Assembly: GCA_964654545.1 (NCBI GenBank)
Contig: CAZZIU010000001.1
Span: 62,001 to 126,000, forward strand
Length of the DNA: 64,000 nucleotides
DNA from: JABMOV01 sp964654545
GTDB lineage: Bacteria > Fidelibacterota > Marinisomatia > Marinisomatales > JABMOV01
Direction: 5' to 3'
In this document: in pieces, positions 18,285-26,629 of the stretch
Layout: the number at the start of each line of letters is the position of its first letter
Numbering within the stretch: the first letter of the stretch is position 1
Notes under the pieces: model-generated
What the model was told of the DNA's origin: nothing
Database searches by the model: none
The model's input: only the letters and a program-made list of their open reading frames with translations
Program-made: the position numbers and the translations under genes

Positions 18285-20783
18285 CTACCTTAAAAGGGTC
18301 ATTTTTCTTGTGGTTAAAAATGAATTAGACTGCACCGAATAAAAATATACACCACTAGACGCAGGTTGTTGAAATGTGTCAAACCCGTTCCATCGAAAAT
18401 GGGTCGCACCTTTGTTAATCGTACCTTCATATAGTTTTTTTACCAGATGTCCATTAACATCGTATATATGTACGGTAACATAGGATTGGTACGGACTATT
18501 GATCCTAATCACTGTTTCCGGGTTAAATGGGTTGGGATAATTTTGTGAAACATAAAAAGATGTAGGAAGAATTTCAGTTTTTGAATCTGATACTTCAGAT
18601 TCAGTGACAATTCTTAAATCATCAATAATTATATTACCCTGTTGTTGTGCACTGTTTTGATAGGTTAATTGCATACTATTAAATATGAGATCGCCATCTA
18701 ATATACCGTTCCCTATCCAAGATCCTGGAGCCTCGGTTCTCAAATTCCATTGGATCAATTTCCAGCCATACCAGTCCATGGTTATCCATGGACCAACTTC
18801 TCTATTTTCCTCGTTACCATTGGGATAATTATCGCTAACACAAAAACGTAGTTTATTCCCATTCCCATCGCCAAAAACGTATGCCTGAAGTATTATGTTA
18901 TCATCAAATATTACTCCAGATCCGGGACCTGATACCATTGAAGTGTTAACCAGCCATTCTGCTGCAGAGGTATCCCAGGAGAAATGGAGATTCATGGCTG
19001 TGGGTGAGTCTGAAAATAAATTTACAATCGAGTCCGACAGGGAGAGAAATGTTTCATTTTCAATTATTCCATTTGTATAAAAGTTTTCTACTGGTGATTG
19101 CCAGTATTCCACGAAAGTTGAATCAAATCCGTCGATGATTTCTGAATTCCAATTTGTGGATGTAGTGCTAAACAAATACGATCTGTCCTGGGTTTCTATA
19201 TTCCCATGAATATCCATAAATCCCGCATCAACAAAAAGTCTATAAAATGTGGTTTCATCCAATTGCAATTGAGGAAATATTGAAAAAATGCTCTTGCCAA
19301 AAAGTTGTTCATTTGTAATTGATGCTGGTATGATTGTTGCGTTTGAATTGTTCTCTAATCGGATAGCTGTAACTGCCAGTTCGGGGTTTGAAATTTCTTC
19401 ATCATAGATAATACTTATTAACGGAAGCATTTCAACTGAAGACATATTTTGTGTTGGATAAATCGACATAATGTGAGGGGCAGAAACATCAGATCCACTG
19501 GTAGTAAATTGTAAGATATAATCACCACCGGGTATACTGTCATTGTCTCCATCTAAAATCGTTCCATATGCATCAATTGTGCTATCCGCAATTGTCAGTG
19601 TGTAGGTAGTGATCGTGTCCAGTGTTGAAGGATAAATTCGAAGTTCCTTCATTGAATTAATCCAAACATAATTGGCATCGATTTCCGGGACGACCTGCAA
19701 ATGCTCCAATACACTATTTGTATTCATTGATCGGGAAAAAGTAACAAAGATGGGATGGGTATAATTATGCGATGGTTCGTTACTAACCGGATAGGTTTCT
19801 GTCACATGGGTTGGAACCGAAGATATTAATTCCATGTCCAGGAAAGTAAAAAAATTGTTATTCATTATCACAGTGCTGGTATCTGAGCGGTATCCGTCCT
19901 TTGATGTAATTACCTGTAATATTGTGTCCGGCAAATCTTCAAACCAATAAAACCCATTCCTCAAGGCTTCAGGATTGCTTGTATAATTGTGAAAAAGAGA
20001 TTCGAATGTATCGGTCACATATTGAGATTGATCGATTTCAATTGTTGCACCATTCAGTGGGAGCCCCGTTTCACCATCCCTGACAATACCAGTGCAAATT
20101 CCAGCATAAGGCCTGGTCAAGCCGTGATAGTCTAGTATCGACCAAAAAAAGGTGTATGCCATTAAACGCTGGTATTCAGAATTCATCATTAATTGATTCT
20201 GTCCAGGGTTTGAATGATGACCCTCCTCACTTAATTCTGAAGGCATGATAGAATTTCTATTTACATGCAAATACGGTCCCGGGTTTCCCGCACTGCATGT
20301 CCCGTAAAAGCTACAATCCCCCCATGAACCACTGGAGGGGATTCTCATTCCATCTGTTAGTACATCAATCATAATTGCACTCATTGCTTCTCCACCTACA
20401 GGAGGGTCTGGTGTTCCGTTGTACAGTTGACCCCAAAGCAACAATGTAGTAGTTACGCTTGAATTACTTTGGGCATTGCTATGAATCGAATGATACCAAT
20501 TCGTATTTAACGAGTTTGCCATATCTGTACGTTGGGTAAGCGAAACCAATTGTTCATCGTTGGTCCGTGACAAATAAACACCTTGGATATCCGTTTTATT
20601 TATTAGCAGATCCTGCAAATGCAACGCTACTCTTAATACTTCCTCTGCTTCAGAAAATCCACTTACGCCCATGTTTTGTGTCTGGCTATGACCAGGATCA
20701 ATAAAAATATCCCAATTTGATAAACCAGTGACCTGTGCAAATGATACACAAATCAAAACAGATAATAGGGTTATTAATTTCAT
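18285..20783 (-). CDS. Secreted N-acetylmuramoyl-L-alanine amidase with T9SS sorting domain
   Basis: 832 residues. A signal peptide (1-16) is followed by an amidase_3-type domain (about 24-220) with the zinc ligands His32 in IDPGHS, a glutamate in FSEAEEVL (43-50), His101 in SIHSNA and the catalytic-type Glu in SEEGHHSN. Then come a carboxypeptidase-regulatory-like domain (about 233-310), Ig-like (Big_5) domains and a C-terminal type IX sorting domain (NYPNPFNPETV to the end). It should cleave the amide between MurNAc and L-Ala outside the cell or at the surface. Its start overlaps the stop of the upstream propeller gene (ATGA). Confidence 0.88.
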   Translation of the reverse strand: MKLITLLSVLICVSFAQVTGLSNWDIFIDPGHSQTQNMGVSGFSEAEEVLRVALHLQDLLINKTDIQGVYLSRTNDEQLVSLTQRTDMANSLNTNWYHSIHSNAQSNSSVTTTLLLWGQLYNGTPDPPVGGEAMSAIMIDVLTDGMRIPSSGSWGDCSFYGTCSAGNPGPYLHVNRNSIMPSELSEEGHHSNPGQNQLMMNSEYQRLMAYTFFWSILDYHGLTRPYAGICTGIVRDGETGLPLNGATIEIDQSQYVTDTFESLFHNYTSNPEALRNGFYWFEDLPDTILQVITSKDGYRSDTSTVIMNNNFFTFLDMELISSVPTHVTETYPVSNEPSHNYTHPIFVTFSRSMNTNSVLEHLQVVPEIDANYVWINSMKELRIYPSTLDTITTYTLTIADSTIDAYGTILDGDNDSIPGGDYILQFTTSGSDVSAPHIMSIYPTQNMSSVEMLPLISIIYDEEISNPELAVTAIRLENNSNATIIPASITNEQLFGKSIFSIFPQLQLDETTFYRLFVDAGFMDIHGNIETQDRSYLFSTTSTNWNSEIIDGFDSTFVEYWQSPVENFYTNGIIENETFLSLSDSIVNLFSDSPTAMNLHFSWDTSAAEWLVNTSMVSGPGSGVIFDDNIILQAYVFGDGNGNKLRFCVSDNYPNGNEENREVGPWITMDWYGWKLIQWNLRTEAPGSWIGNGILDGDLIFNSMQLTYQNSAQQQGNIIIDDLRIVTESEVSDSKTEILPTSFYVSQNYPNPFNPETVIRINSPYQSYVTVHIYDVNGHLVKKLYEGTINKGATHFRWNGFDTFQQPASSGVYFYSVQSNSFLTTRKMTLLR

Positions 20784-21697
20784 TTATTGATAGAGACAGT
20801 AAAGATGGGTCCAAATCCATCGGTATCAAAAATAATTGAATGTCCATCAGGATGCCAGGTTGGTCGCATTGCTAAGGCATCAAAATCTTTTGTTAAATTT
20901 CGAATTGATGCACCATCAATTTGAGCTATAAATATGTCGGATTCTGTTAGTTGGTGACCATCATCTTTTGTCCTCATAAATACCACTTTTTCCCCGTCGG
21001 GAGAAAAATGTGGTTTGTTGCCTTCACCAAGATTGATTGTATTATTTGTAGCAATTTCATGGATTAATAAATCTCCGCCATATTCTTCGATTGCTATTAA
21101 TTCCATGTCTGGTGACACATCAATATTCAGCAATTGTTTTTCGGAGGTAAAAACTGTCGTTCTATTTCCATCATGCAGACCAATTTTTTGTATCTGGTTA
21201 TTCACAATAGAATAAACATATTCTTCCACCGTATCTTGGGACGATATTTTCACATGGGATACTGGTCCAATGGACGGATTATACAGACCGTCGTTTCCCG
21301 TAGTAAATCGTAAGCTACCCTTTTTTATTTCCTTTGGTATTTCTATGATTCTTTTATCTGGTAAAGTATAGAGCCATATCTTGGGCAGATTAGCGACTCT
21401 ATCAAAAGATTTATATGCGATTTTATCACTGGAAGAGGACCAGCAATATCCATATCCCGAACCCTTCTCCGATGAAATTCTATCAACTTCTCTTTTCGTC
21501 AGATTAAATAAGTAAAGGCCATCGTATCCTGTTTGGGAACATAAAATATAGTGACCATCAGGTGAATAGCTCGGGGCTATATAGCCATTACTTAATTGTA
21601 CAATAGGAACAGGTAATATTTGACCTGAAATAGATTGAGAGCAGAATATTAGAAATAGAAATAAGAATTTTGGCAACGAATTAAATTTGGTTTTCAT
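20780..21697 (-). CDS. Exported TolB/PD40-like beta-propeller protein
   Basis: 305 residues with a signal peptide (about 1-25). Repeats of the PD40 type (S-Y-S-P-D-G-H-Y-I, H-F-S-P-D-G-E-K-V-V-F, W-H-P-D-G-H-S-I-I-F-D) identify a TolB-like propeller. No enzymatic residues are evident; such proteins usually bind other proteins or ligands in the periplasm. It is translationally coupled to the amidase by an ATGA overlap and lies 48 bases from the PorV-like gene, so it may help assemble or recognise T9SS cargo, which is only a guess. Confidence 0.75.
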   Translation of the reverse strand: MKTKFNSLPKFLFLFLIFCSQSISGQILPVPIVQLSNGYIAPSYSPDGHYILCSQTGYDGLYLFNLTKREVDRISSEKGSGYGYCWSSSSDKIAYKSFDRVANLPKIWLYTLPDKRIIEIPKEIKKGSLRFTTGNDGLYNPSIGPVSHVKISSQDTVEEYVYSIVNNQIQKIGLHDGNRTTVFTSEKQLLNIDVSPDMELIAIEEYGGDLLIHEIATNNTINLGEGNKPHFSPDGEKVVFMRTKDDGHQLTESDIFIAQIDGASIRNLTKDFDALAMRPTWHPDGHSIIFDTDGFGPIFTVSINK

Positions 21698-21745
21698 GTA
21701 CGATTATATGGTTGCCAACTTAGAAGTGTACGCCTCTATTAATAC

Positions 21746-22789
21746 CTAGATGTTCATTCCAAGAGATACCCTTTTTACACCATTAAATCTTCCAAAATCC
21801 GTATAGGAATAATCAATACGCAGTTTAGAATTCGAACCCCAAATGCGATAATTTATTCCAGCACCAAAAGATAATCCTTCTTCGGCTGAATCTCTAAATA
21901 GATTGGCATAACCAGCACGCAAAAAGAACATTTCAGCTACACCAATTTCTATACCAGTATTTACGACTTCTGTATTATCGTTCGGATGCATCGCATCCAA
22001 CGCATAGGTTACTTTTAGGCTTTGTTGGTTTAAAATATCTCCGGATATCCCAACTCGGAAAAGAAGCGGGAGTGGAAATGCTTCGGTCGAGTATTTTCCA
22101 TCTACATATTCAACCGTCCCAATATTATCAGGATCTGGATCGACGCTGATATTTAAGTCTCTACCATCCAACTGCATTTTCCCGCCGTAGTTTGTAATAC
22201 TTGCGCCTAACCTGGTATTGAAAAATGGCGTCACAAAAAGCACTCCTAAGTCACCGGCAAAGCTTGTAGAACTGCTATGCCAAATATTCTCATGAATCAT
22301 TTTCACATTACCACCCAAAGAAAAATGATCGGTTAATCTTCTGGCATAGCTCAGATTGATTGCCAGTCCTCCAGCTTCCCAGTATTCACCAGTCCCTTCT
22401 GGATTTTCAACAGTGCGGACCTTATCACGAGGAACACGCATACTGTTAAGAGAAAACCCAATAACACCTGCCGTACCGGTGTTAATTCCAATTGCAGCAT
22501 AATTGATATCAATGTCTGCAATCCAGGAATTATTAACAGCCAACATATTCACTCCGTGGATATAGGCAATTCCTGCCGGGTTCCAAAAGATTGAACTCAC
22601 ATCGCCCGTCATTGCGGTAAAAGCATTACCCATAGAAGCTGCACGGGCGTCAACACCGATTTTGATAAAAGAAGCCGATGTTGTACCAGTTTTGGTAATT
22701 GTTTCAGCAATATTTTGTGTATATGCTATTTGCACTACCACTAGAAAAAGAAGGGCCACATATCTAATCGTCATTTTCATGTCTCTCAT
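21746..22789 (-). CDS. PorV/PorQ family outer-membrane protein
   Basis: 347 residues. A signal peptide is followed by the family motif F-I-K-I-G-V-D-A-R-A-A-S-M-G-N-A-F and I-F-W-N-P-A-G-I-A, and the protein ends with a beta-barrel-like strand (V-K-R-V-S-L-G-M-N-I). PorV is the shuttle protein of the type IX secretion system that binds cargo C-terminal domains at the outer membrane; PorQ and other paralogues also exist, and which one this is cannot be told. It overlaps the upstream giant exported-protein gene by ATGA, so the start is fixed at 22789. Confidence 0.82.
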   Translation of the reverse strand: MRDMKMTIRYVALLFLVVVQIAYTQNIAETITKTGTTSASFIKIGVDARAASMGNAFTAMTGDVSSIFWNPAGIAYIHGVNMLAVNNSWIADIDINYAAIGINTGTAGVIGFSLNSMRVPRDKVRTVENPEGTGEYWEAGGLAINLSYARRLTDHFSLGGNVKMIHENIWHSSSTSFAGDLGVLFVTPFFNTRLGASITNYGGKMQLDGRDLNISVDPDPDNIGTVEYVDGKYSTEAFPLPLLFRVGISGDILNQQSLKVTYALDAMHPNDNTEVVNTGIEIGVAEMFFLRAGYANLFRDSAEEGLSFGAGINYRIWGSNSKLRIDYSYTDFGRFNGVKRVSLGMNI

Positions 22790-25700
22790 TTTATCACCCC
22801 AAATCTTCCAATTTTTTCTCCTAATTCACCTGCATCTACATGATACACATAGATACCATATGCGATAGGGAAATTGTCTTTTGTTGTCAGATCCCAATAC
22901 TCCTTGCCATCATCAATCGTAGAATTGTGGTATATCGTTTTAACCAGTTCCCCACTTAATGTGAATATTCGGATAGTACACTCATTGGGTAAATGATTAA
23001 AGTACATTTTACGCGGTCCCCTATCCGTTCGATTTTGAATATCAGCTCGCTCAATAACATTTGTAACCACATACGGATTTGGAACTGCTGCAATTCGATC
23101 CAAATCGGATTTTGCCAGACTGTTATCAATATGGGACGAAACAGTTTTGAATTCATAAATATCGGATGATGCAAAAGGTCTGGTAGTAGCAATGTAATAT
23201 GAGTCCCCGGCCAACGGCAGAATGGAATCTTGTCCAGTATAGCTCATTGTAAATTCCCAACTTGACGATGCAGAGACGCTGTCCTGCAATATGATTACTC
23301 TCTCACCAGGGGACCAGAGGCTATCTTTAGTTGCAGATAATTCAAGAATGATCATTCGTCTTTTTTCAGGAGTCATACCTTCAGAGACTTCCCAAATTTC
23401 AAAATTGGTTTTTATGTATCCTTTTCCCGACTGTGAACTACTATCAACCAGTGAATCAAAAAACCGCACCTGGTAGTCAGCGGGGTATTTTTTATCTTGT
23501 ATATTATTAAAGGGTTTCACACTTACCGATAATGTGGTTGGACTGGTTGTATTCCAACCCATCCTGCTTTCATCTAATTCAAGCGGTTCATCCTTTATGA
23601 ATATTTTCATTCCATCAAATACGGGATTAGATTCTTCTTTATCCAACAACGTACTTCCATAAACACCATAATATTGGTAACTGGCATGGTAGGTTCCGTT
23701 ATCTATCAAAGCGGAATCTCCAAGTATTTTTCCTGTTTCAAAATTCAATGCATATAGTGTATCCGGAACTGTATTTCCATTTTCATCAGTCAGGACAAAT
23801 GTACTGTCATTTATTAATCGATTTGGAAGTGAAATGTATTGACCATGCCGTATCACCAGATCGGTTTCAATGGTGGACATATCCTGTACATAATACATGG
23901 TTGGATCTTCGCTAAAGGTAATTATGAAAGTATTCTCATCTTCTACTTCCGCCGGATCGATTACTTCAACTTCGATATCGCCAGTTCCCACTCCACCAGT
24001 ATGTAGAATGACATTATTATCAATCTGACCCTTGACATATCCCGCAGATGGAGACCTGGGAATAACTTTTAGGGTATTTACGTCAAATAATGTTTCATTC
24101 CTTTCAGGATCAACGGTTATACGCTTTGAACATTCAACCGGCGCAATCTGTAAACTATCATCGCCATGATCATAGGATACGACTGCGTAGTAATATTCCT
24201 GACCATTAATCACATGATTTGAATCAACAAACGAATGAACAATACCAGTATTATTTCCAAGATTATAATAGACCCCTCGATTAGCAAAGGGAATGGTACT
24301 TAATCCAATATACTCATTATCGAGGTCAAATTTTGCAGAAGCGCCCGAGGACAATTTTAATGGTTCAAATAAAAATCGTGACCCATTCGCATCGGTTATT
24401 GTTTGTTGATCTAAAAATTGTGGGTCGGTACTGCGATAAATTACATAGCCCTCAAAATCTTCTGTATTGGACAATGGGTCAATGGACGATTCAGCTATGT
24501 CATCCCAGTATAATGTCACTTTTTCATCACCGGGAACTGCGACAACATTCGGTTTTGCCGGTGGTTTTGCAAATTCATAATTCTTTTCATAGATATCTTG
24601 GGCTGTAATTGCATTTAGGGTTAAATCTTCCTGATCCTGCCCAACCAGAAGGGCAATAGAAAATCTTCTTGCTTCCCCTGCCGGGAAATCGAAAGCGCCC
24701 GAGCTGTAAAGAAATATATAGTCACCTGAAACTGTGGAATTTGTTGTGTCAAATTCGCCAGGTATAAGGAAATTTTCGTAAAAATATTGATCATTTCGGG
24801 CAGCATTCTGAGCCAAAAATGGTGGTGATTTAAATCCTGTCAATCCCAGCATGTCGGCTTCGTCCAAGTCAGTCCATTCAAAATTTGGTTCACCTGGAAT
24901 TCGGATATCAAATGGATCACCGGCGGTAGGAATCCCATCGCCTTCTCCTTCATCACCGGTATTTGGTAGTCCGTCCAAACCAACATCATGTTTTTCCGGA
25001 TTCCAATCCCCATCATCATCAATTCCGTTGCTTCTACTTTCATCTACCATTCCATCATTGTCATTATCTATACCATCATGTGGATCACCTGGGCTTTCTA
25101 AAAATTTATACCCGAAATAACCGGGGGATTTTCCTGCGATATCGCTAAGACCATCTTCGTCCCAAGCATACACCATGTTAATGTCGCGATCAAAATAGGA
25201 CAAATCATCCGCCCAATCTGAAGGCCCGCCAATATGAGGGTCGCCCCACATACCAAAAATAACATTGTGTAAATCTTTATCACTTTTATTGGTCACTTTA
25301 TAAATTAAAAAGATAATATCCTCTGCCAACGGGTTAGACCATTGATAATATCGACATTCTACTTCTATTCCTAATCCACGTCTGGTAGAATCATTTATGA
25401 AAGGATAATAATCAAACTCCTTATTATTTCTATCATCAATGACAAAAAAGGACTCTAAATCTGCGTTTGAAGATCCTTGTCTTAACGCACCCGGCCAGAC
25501 ATATTCTTGCAAATTGGCATTGTACCACCCATATGGCCAACTGTCCGGTTTCCCATCGCCTATTCGATCCACATCTCCCGATGTAGGGATATGATCACTA
25601 TTGGGATCGGCATAGGGAACACCAAGATCACTATATGCAAGTGGGTCCCATCCCCAAAATTCAGTGTTATCTTCTGAAACCTCCGGATAAGAGATCAGTC

Positions 25701-26613
25701 CTTCACTTATAACATGGGCGTTCCAGATGGCTCTTTTACCTGGCAGGATATGTACATAAACATTTTCATTTTCACTGAATTTTGTGAAGTAGCTGGATAT
25801 ACTTGGCAATGTTTTAGCCTCAATCGTATGTCCATTATTGCTCAAAGTTGAAAAGGTAATCGTTATTGAACTGCTGGCATTGTCCATTGATTCAATTACG
25901 ATTGAGTCCCTGGAGTTATACGTTGAGTACACTTCAGCATCAAGTGATAATTCATGTATTGGCAGATAGTATCCACTTTGGCCACTAATGGCTCTTTTAC
26001 TTGAAAAAACATTCGATCCAACCAACGGTGCAATAGAATCCAATTCAATGACAAGCGTTGTGTCTGGGATGCCACCAATAGATTGGATTTCGAAATATAT
26101 TTCATCTTGCCATTTTAATTGGTATGGTTCAAAACTCTGACCAGTTGTAACTGGCGTTAAATTAATCACTTGAAGTGAGTCATTACGGTACCACCTGTAT
26201 GCATCTTGATGACTTAATGGAGTAACCTCTACTTCTGCGCAAACCATTGGACCGAATTCGTACCCATACCCAAGACCTTCCCAAACAATATCCGTAATCC
26301 TATTACCCGGACTTGAAATAGATGCGTAGTTCCATATCTCTGCCGTTATCTTATTTCCATTAATAATTGCCCATTGGCGACGTAATATTTGGTCATCCAT
26401 TATGGCAGACTGACGATTGCGTACAGATGACAGCCAATTTGCATACTGACGGTAGTCGATTTCCGACCACTCCTTGTTTACACCCTGGCTGAAATATTCT
26501 GAAGTACCTTTCCGGAATTGTTTCTCCTTTCCGGATAAACCAGTAATACATACGACAAACAACACCATGATAATCGGCCAGGAATTTTTCTTCAATTCAG
26601 TCATAATATTCAT
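22786..26613 (-). CDS. Very large exported protein with Asp-rich calcium-type repeats and FlgD-like C-terminus
   Basis: 1275 residues. A signal peptide lies near the N-terminus (S-W-P-I-I-M-V-L-F-V-V-C-I-T-G-L). The centre (about 495-560) has Asp-rich repeats of thrombospondin-3 style (D-G-I-D-N-D-N-D-G-M-V-D and D-D-D-G-D), followed by FN3-like modules. The end (T-L-S-G-E-L-V-K-T-I to G-I-Y-V-Y-H-V-D-A-G) resembles the FlgD-Ig/T9SS sorting fold but lacks the NPFNP signature. I know no function. It lies between a TonB receptor and a PorV-like gene, an arrangement suggesting a surface complex, perhaps an uptake or adhesion system. Confidence 0.75.
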   Translation of the reverse strand: MNIMTELKKNSWPIIMVLFVVCITGLSGKEKQFRKGTSEYFSQGVNKEWSEIDYRQYANWLSSVRNRQSAIMDDQILRRQWAIINGNKITAEIWNYASISSPGNRITDIVWEGLGYGYEFGPMVCAEVEVTPLSHQDAYRWYRNDSLQVINLTPVTTGQSFEPYQLKWQDEIYFEIQSIGGIPDTTLVIELDSIAPLVGSNVFSSKRAISGQSGYYLPIHELSLDAEVYSTYNSRDSIVIESMDNASSSITITFSTLSNNGHTIEAKTLPSISSYFTKFSENENVYVHILPGKRAIWNAHVISEGLISYPEVSEDNTEFWGWDPLAYSDLGVPYADPNSDHIPTSGDVDRIGDGKPDSWPYGWYNANLQEYVWPGALRQGSSNADLESFFVIDDRNNKEFDYYPFINDSTRRGLGIEVECRYYQWSNPLAEDIIFLIYKVTNKSDKDLHNVIFGMWGDPHIGGPSDWADDLSYFDRDINMVYAWDEDGLSDIAGKSPGYFGYKFLESPGDPHDGIDNDNDGMVDESRSNGIDDDGDWNPEKHDVGLDGLPNTGDEGEGDGIPTAGDPFDIRIPGEPNFEWTDLDEADMLGLTGFKSPPFLAQNAARNDQYFYENFLIPGEFDTTNSTVSGDYIFLYSSGAFDFPAGEARRFSIALLVGQDQEDLTLNAITAQDIYEKNYEFAKPPAKPNVVAVPGDEKVTLYWDDIAESSIDPLSNTEDFEGYVIYRSTDPQFLDQQTITDANGSRFLFEPLKLSSGASAKFDLDNEYIGLSTIPFANRGVYYNLGNNTGIVHSFVDSNHVINGQEYYYAVVSYDHGDDSLQIAPVECSKRITVDPERNETLFDVNTLKVIPRSPSAGYVKGQIDNNVILHTGGVGTGDIEVEVIDPAEVEDENTFIITFSEDPTMYYVQDMSTIETDLVIRHGQYISLPNRLINDSTFVLTDENGNTVPDTLYALNFETGKILGDSALIDNGTYHASYQYYGVYGSTLLDKEESNPVFDGMKIFIKDEPLELDESRMGWNTTSPTTLSVSVKPFNNIQDKKYPADYQVRFFDSLVDSSSQSGKGYIKTNFEIWEVSEGMTPEKRRMIILELSATKDSLWSPGERVIILQDSVSASSSWEFTMSYTGQDSILPLAGDSYYIATTRPFASSDIYEFKTVSSHIDNSLAKSDLDRIAAVPNPYVVTNVIERADIQNRTDRGPRKMYFNHLPNECTIRIFTLSGELVKTIYHNSTIDDGKEYWDLTTKDNFPIAYGIYVYHVDAGELGEKIGRFGVIK

Positions 26614-26629
26614 AAATCTTTCCTCTGTC

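Noticed and set aside
24851..25148. Plus-strand frames of about 60-90 codons opposite the giant exported protein
   Set aside because: They are antisense to the Asp-rich calcium repeats (GAT/GAC become Ser/Ile/Val codons); composition is low-complexity, there is no ribosome-binding site, and the minus-strand frame is clearly coding.
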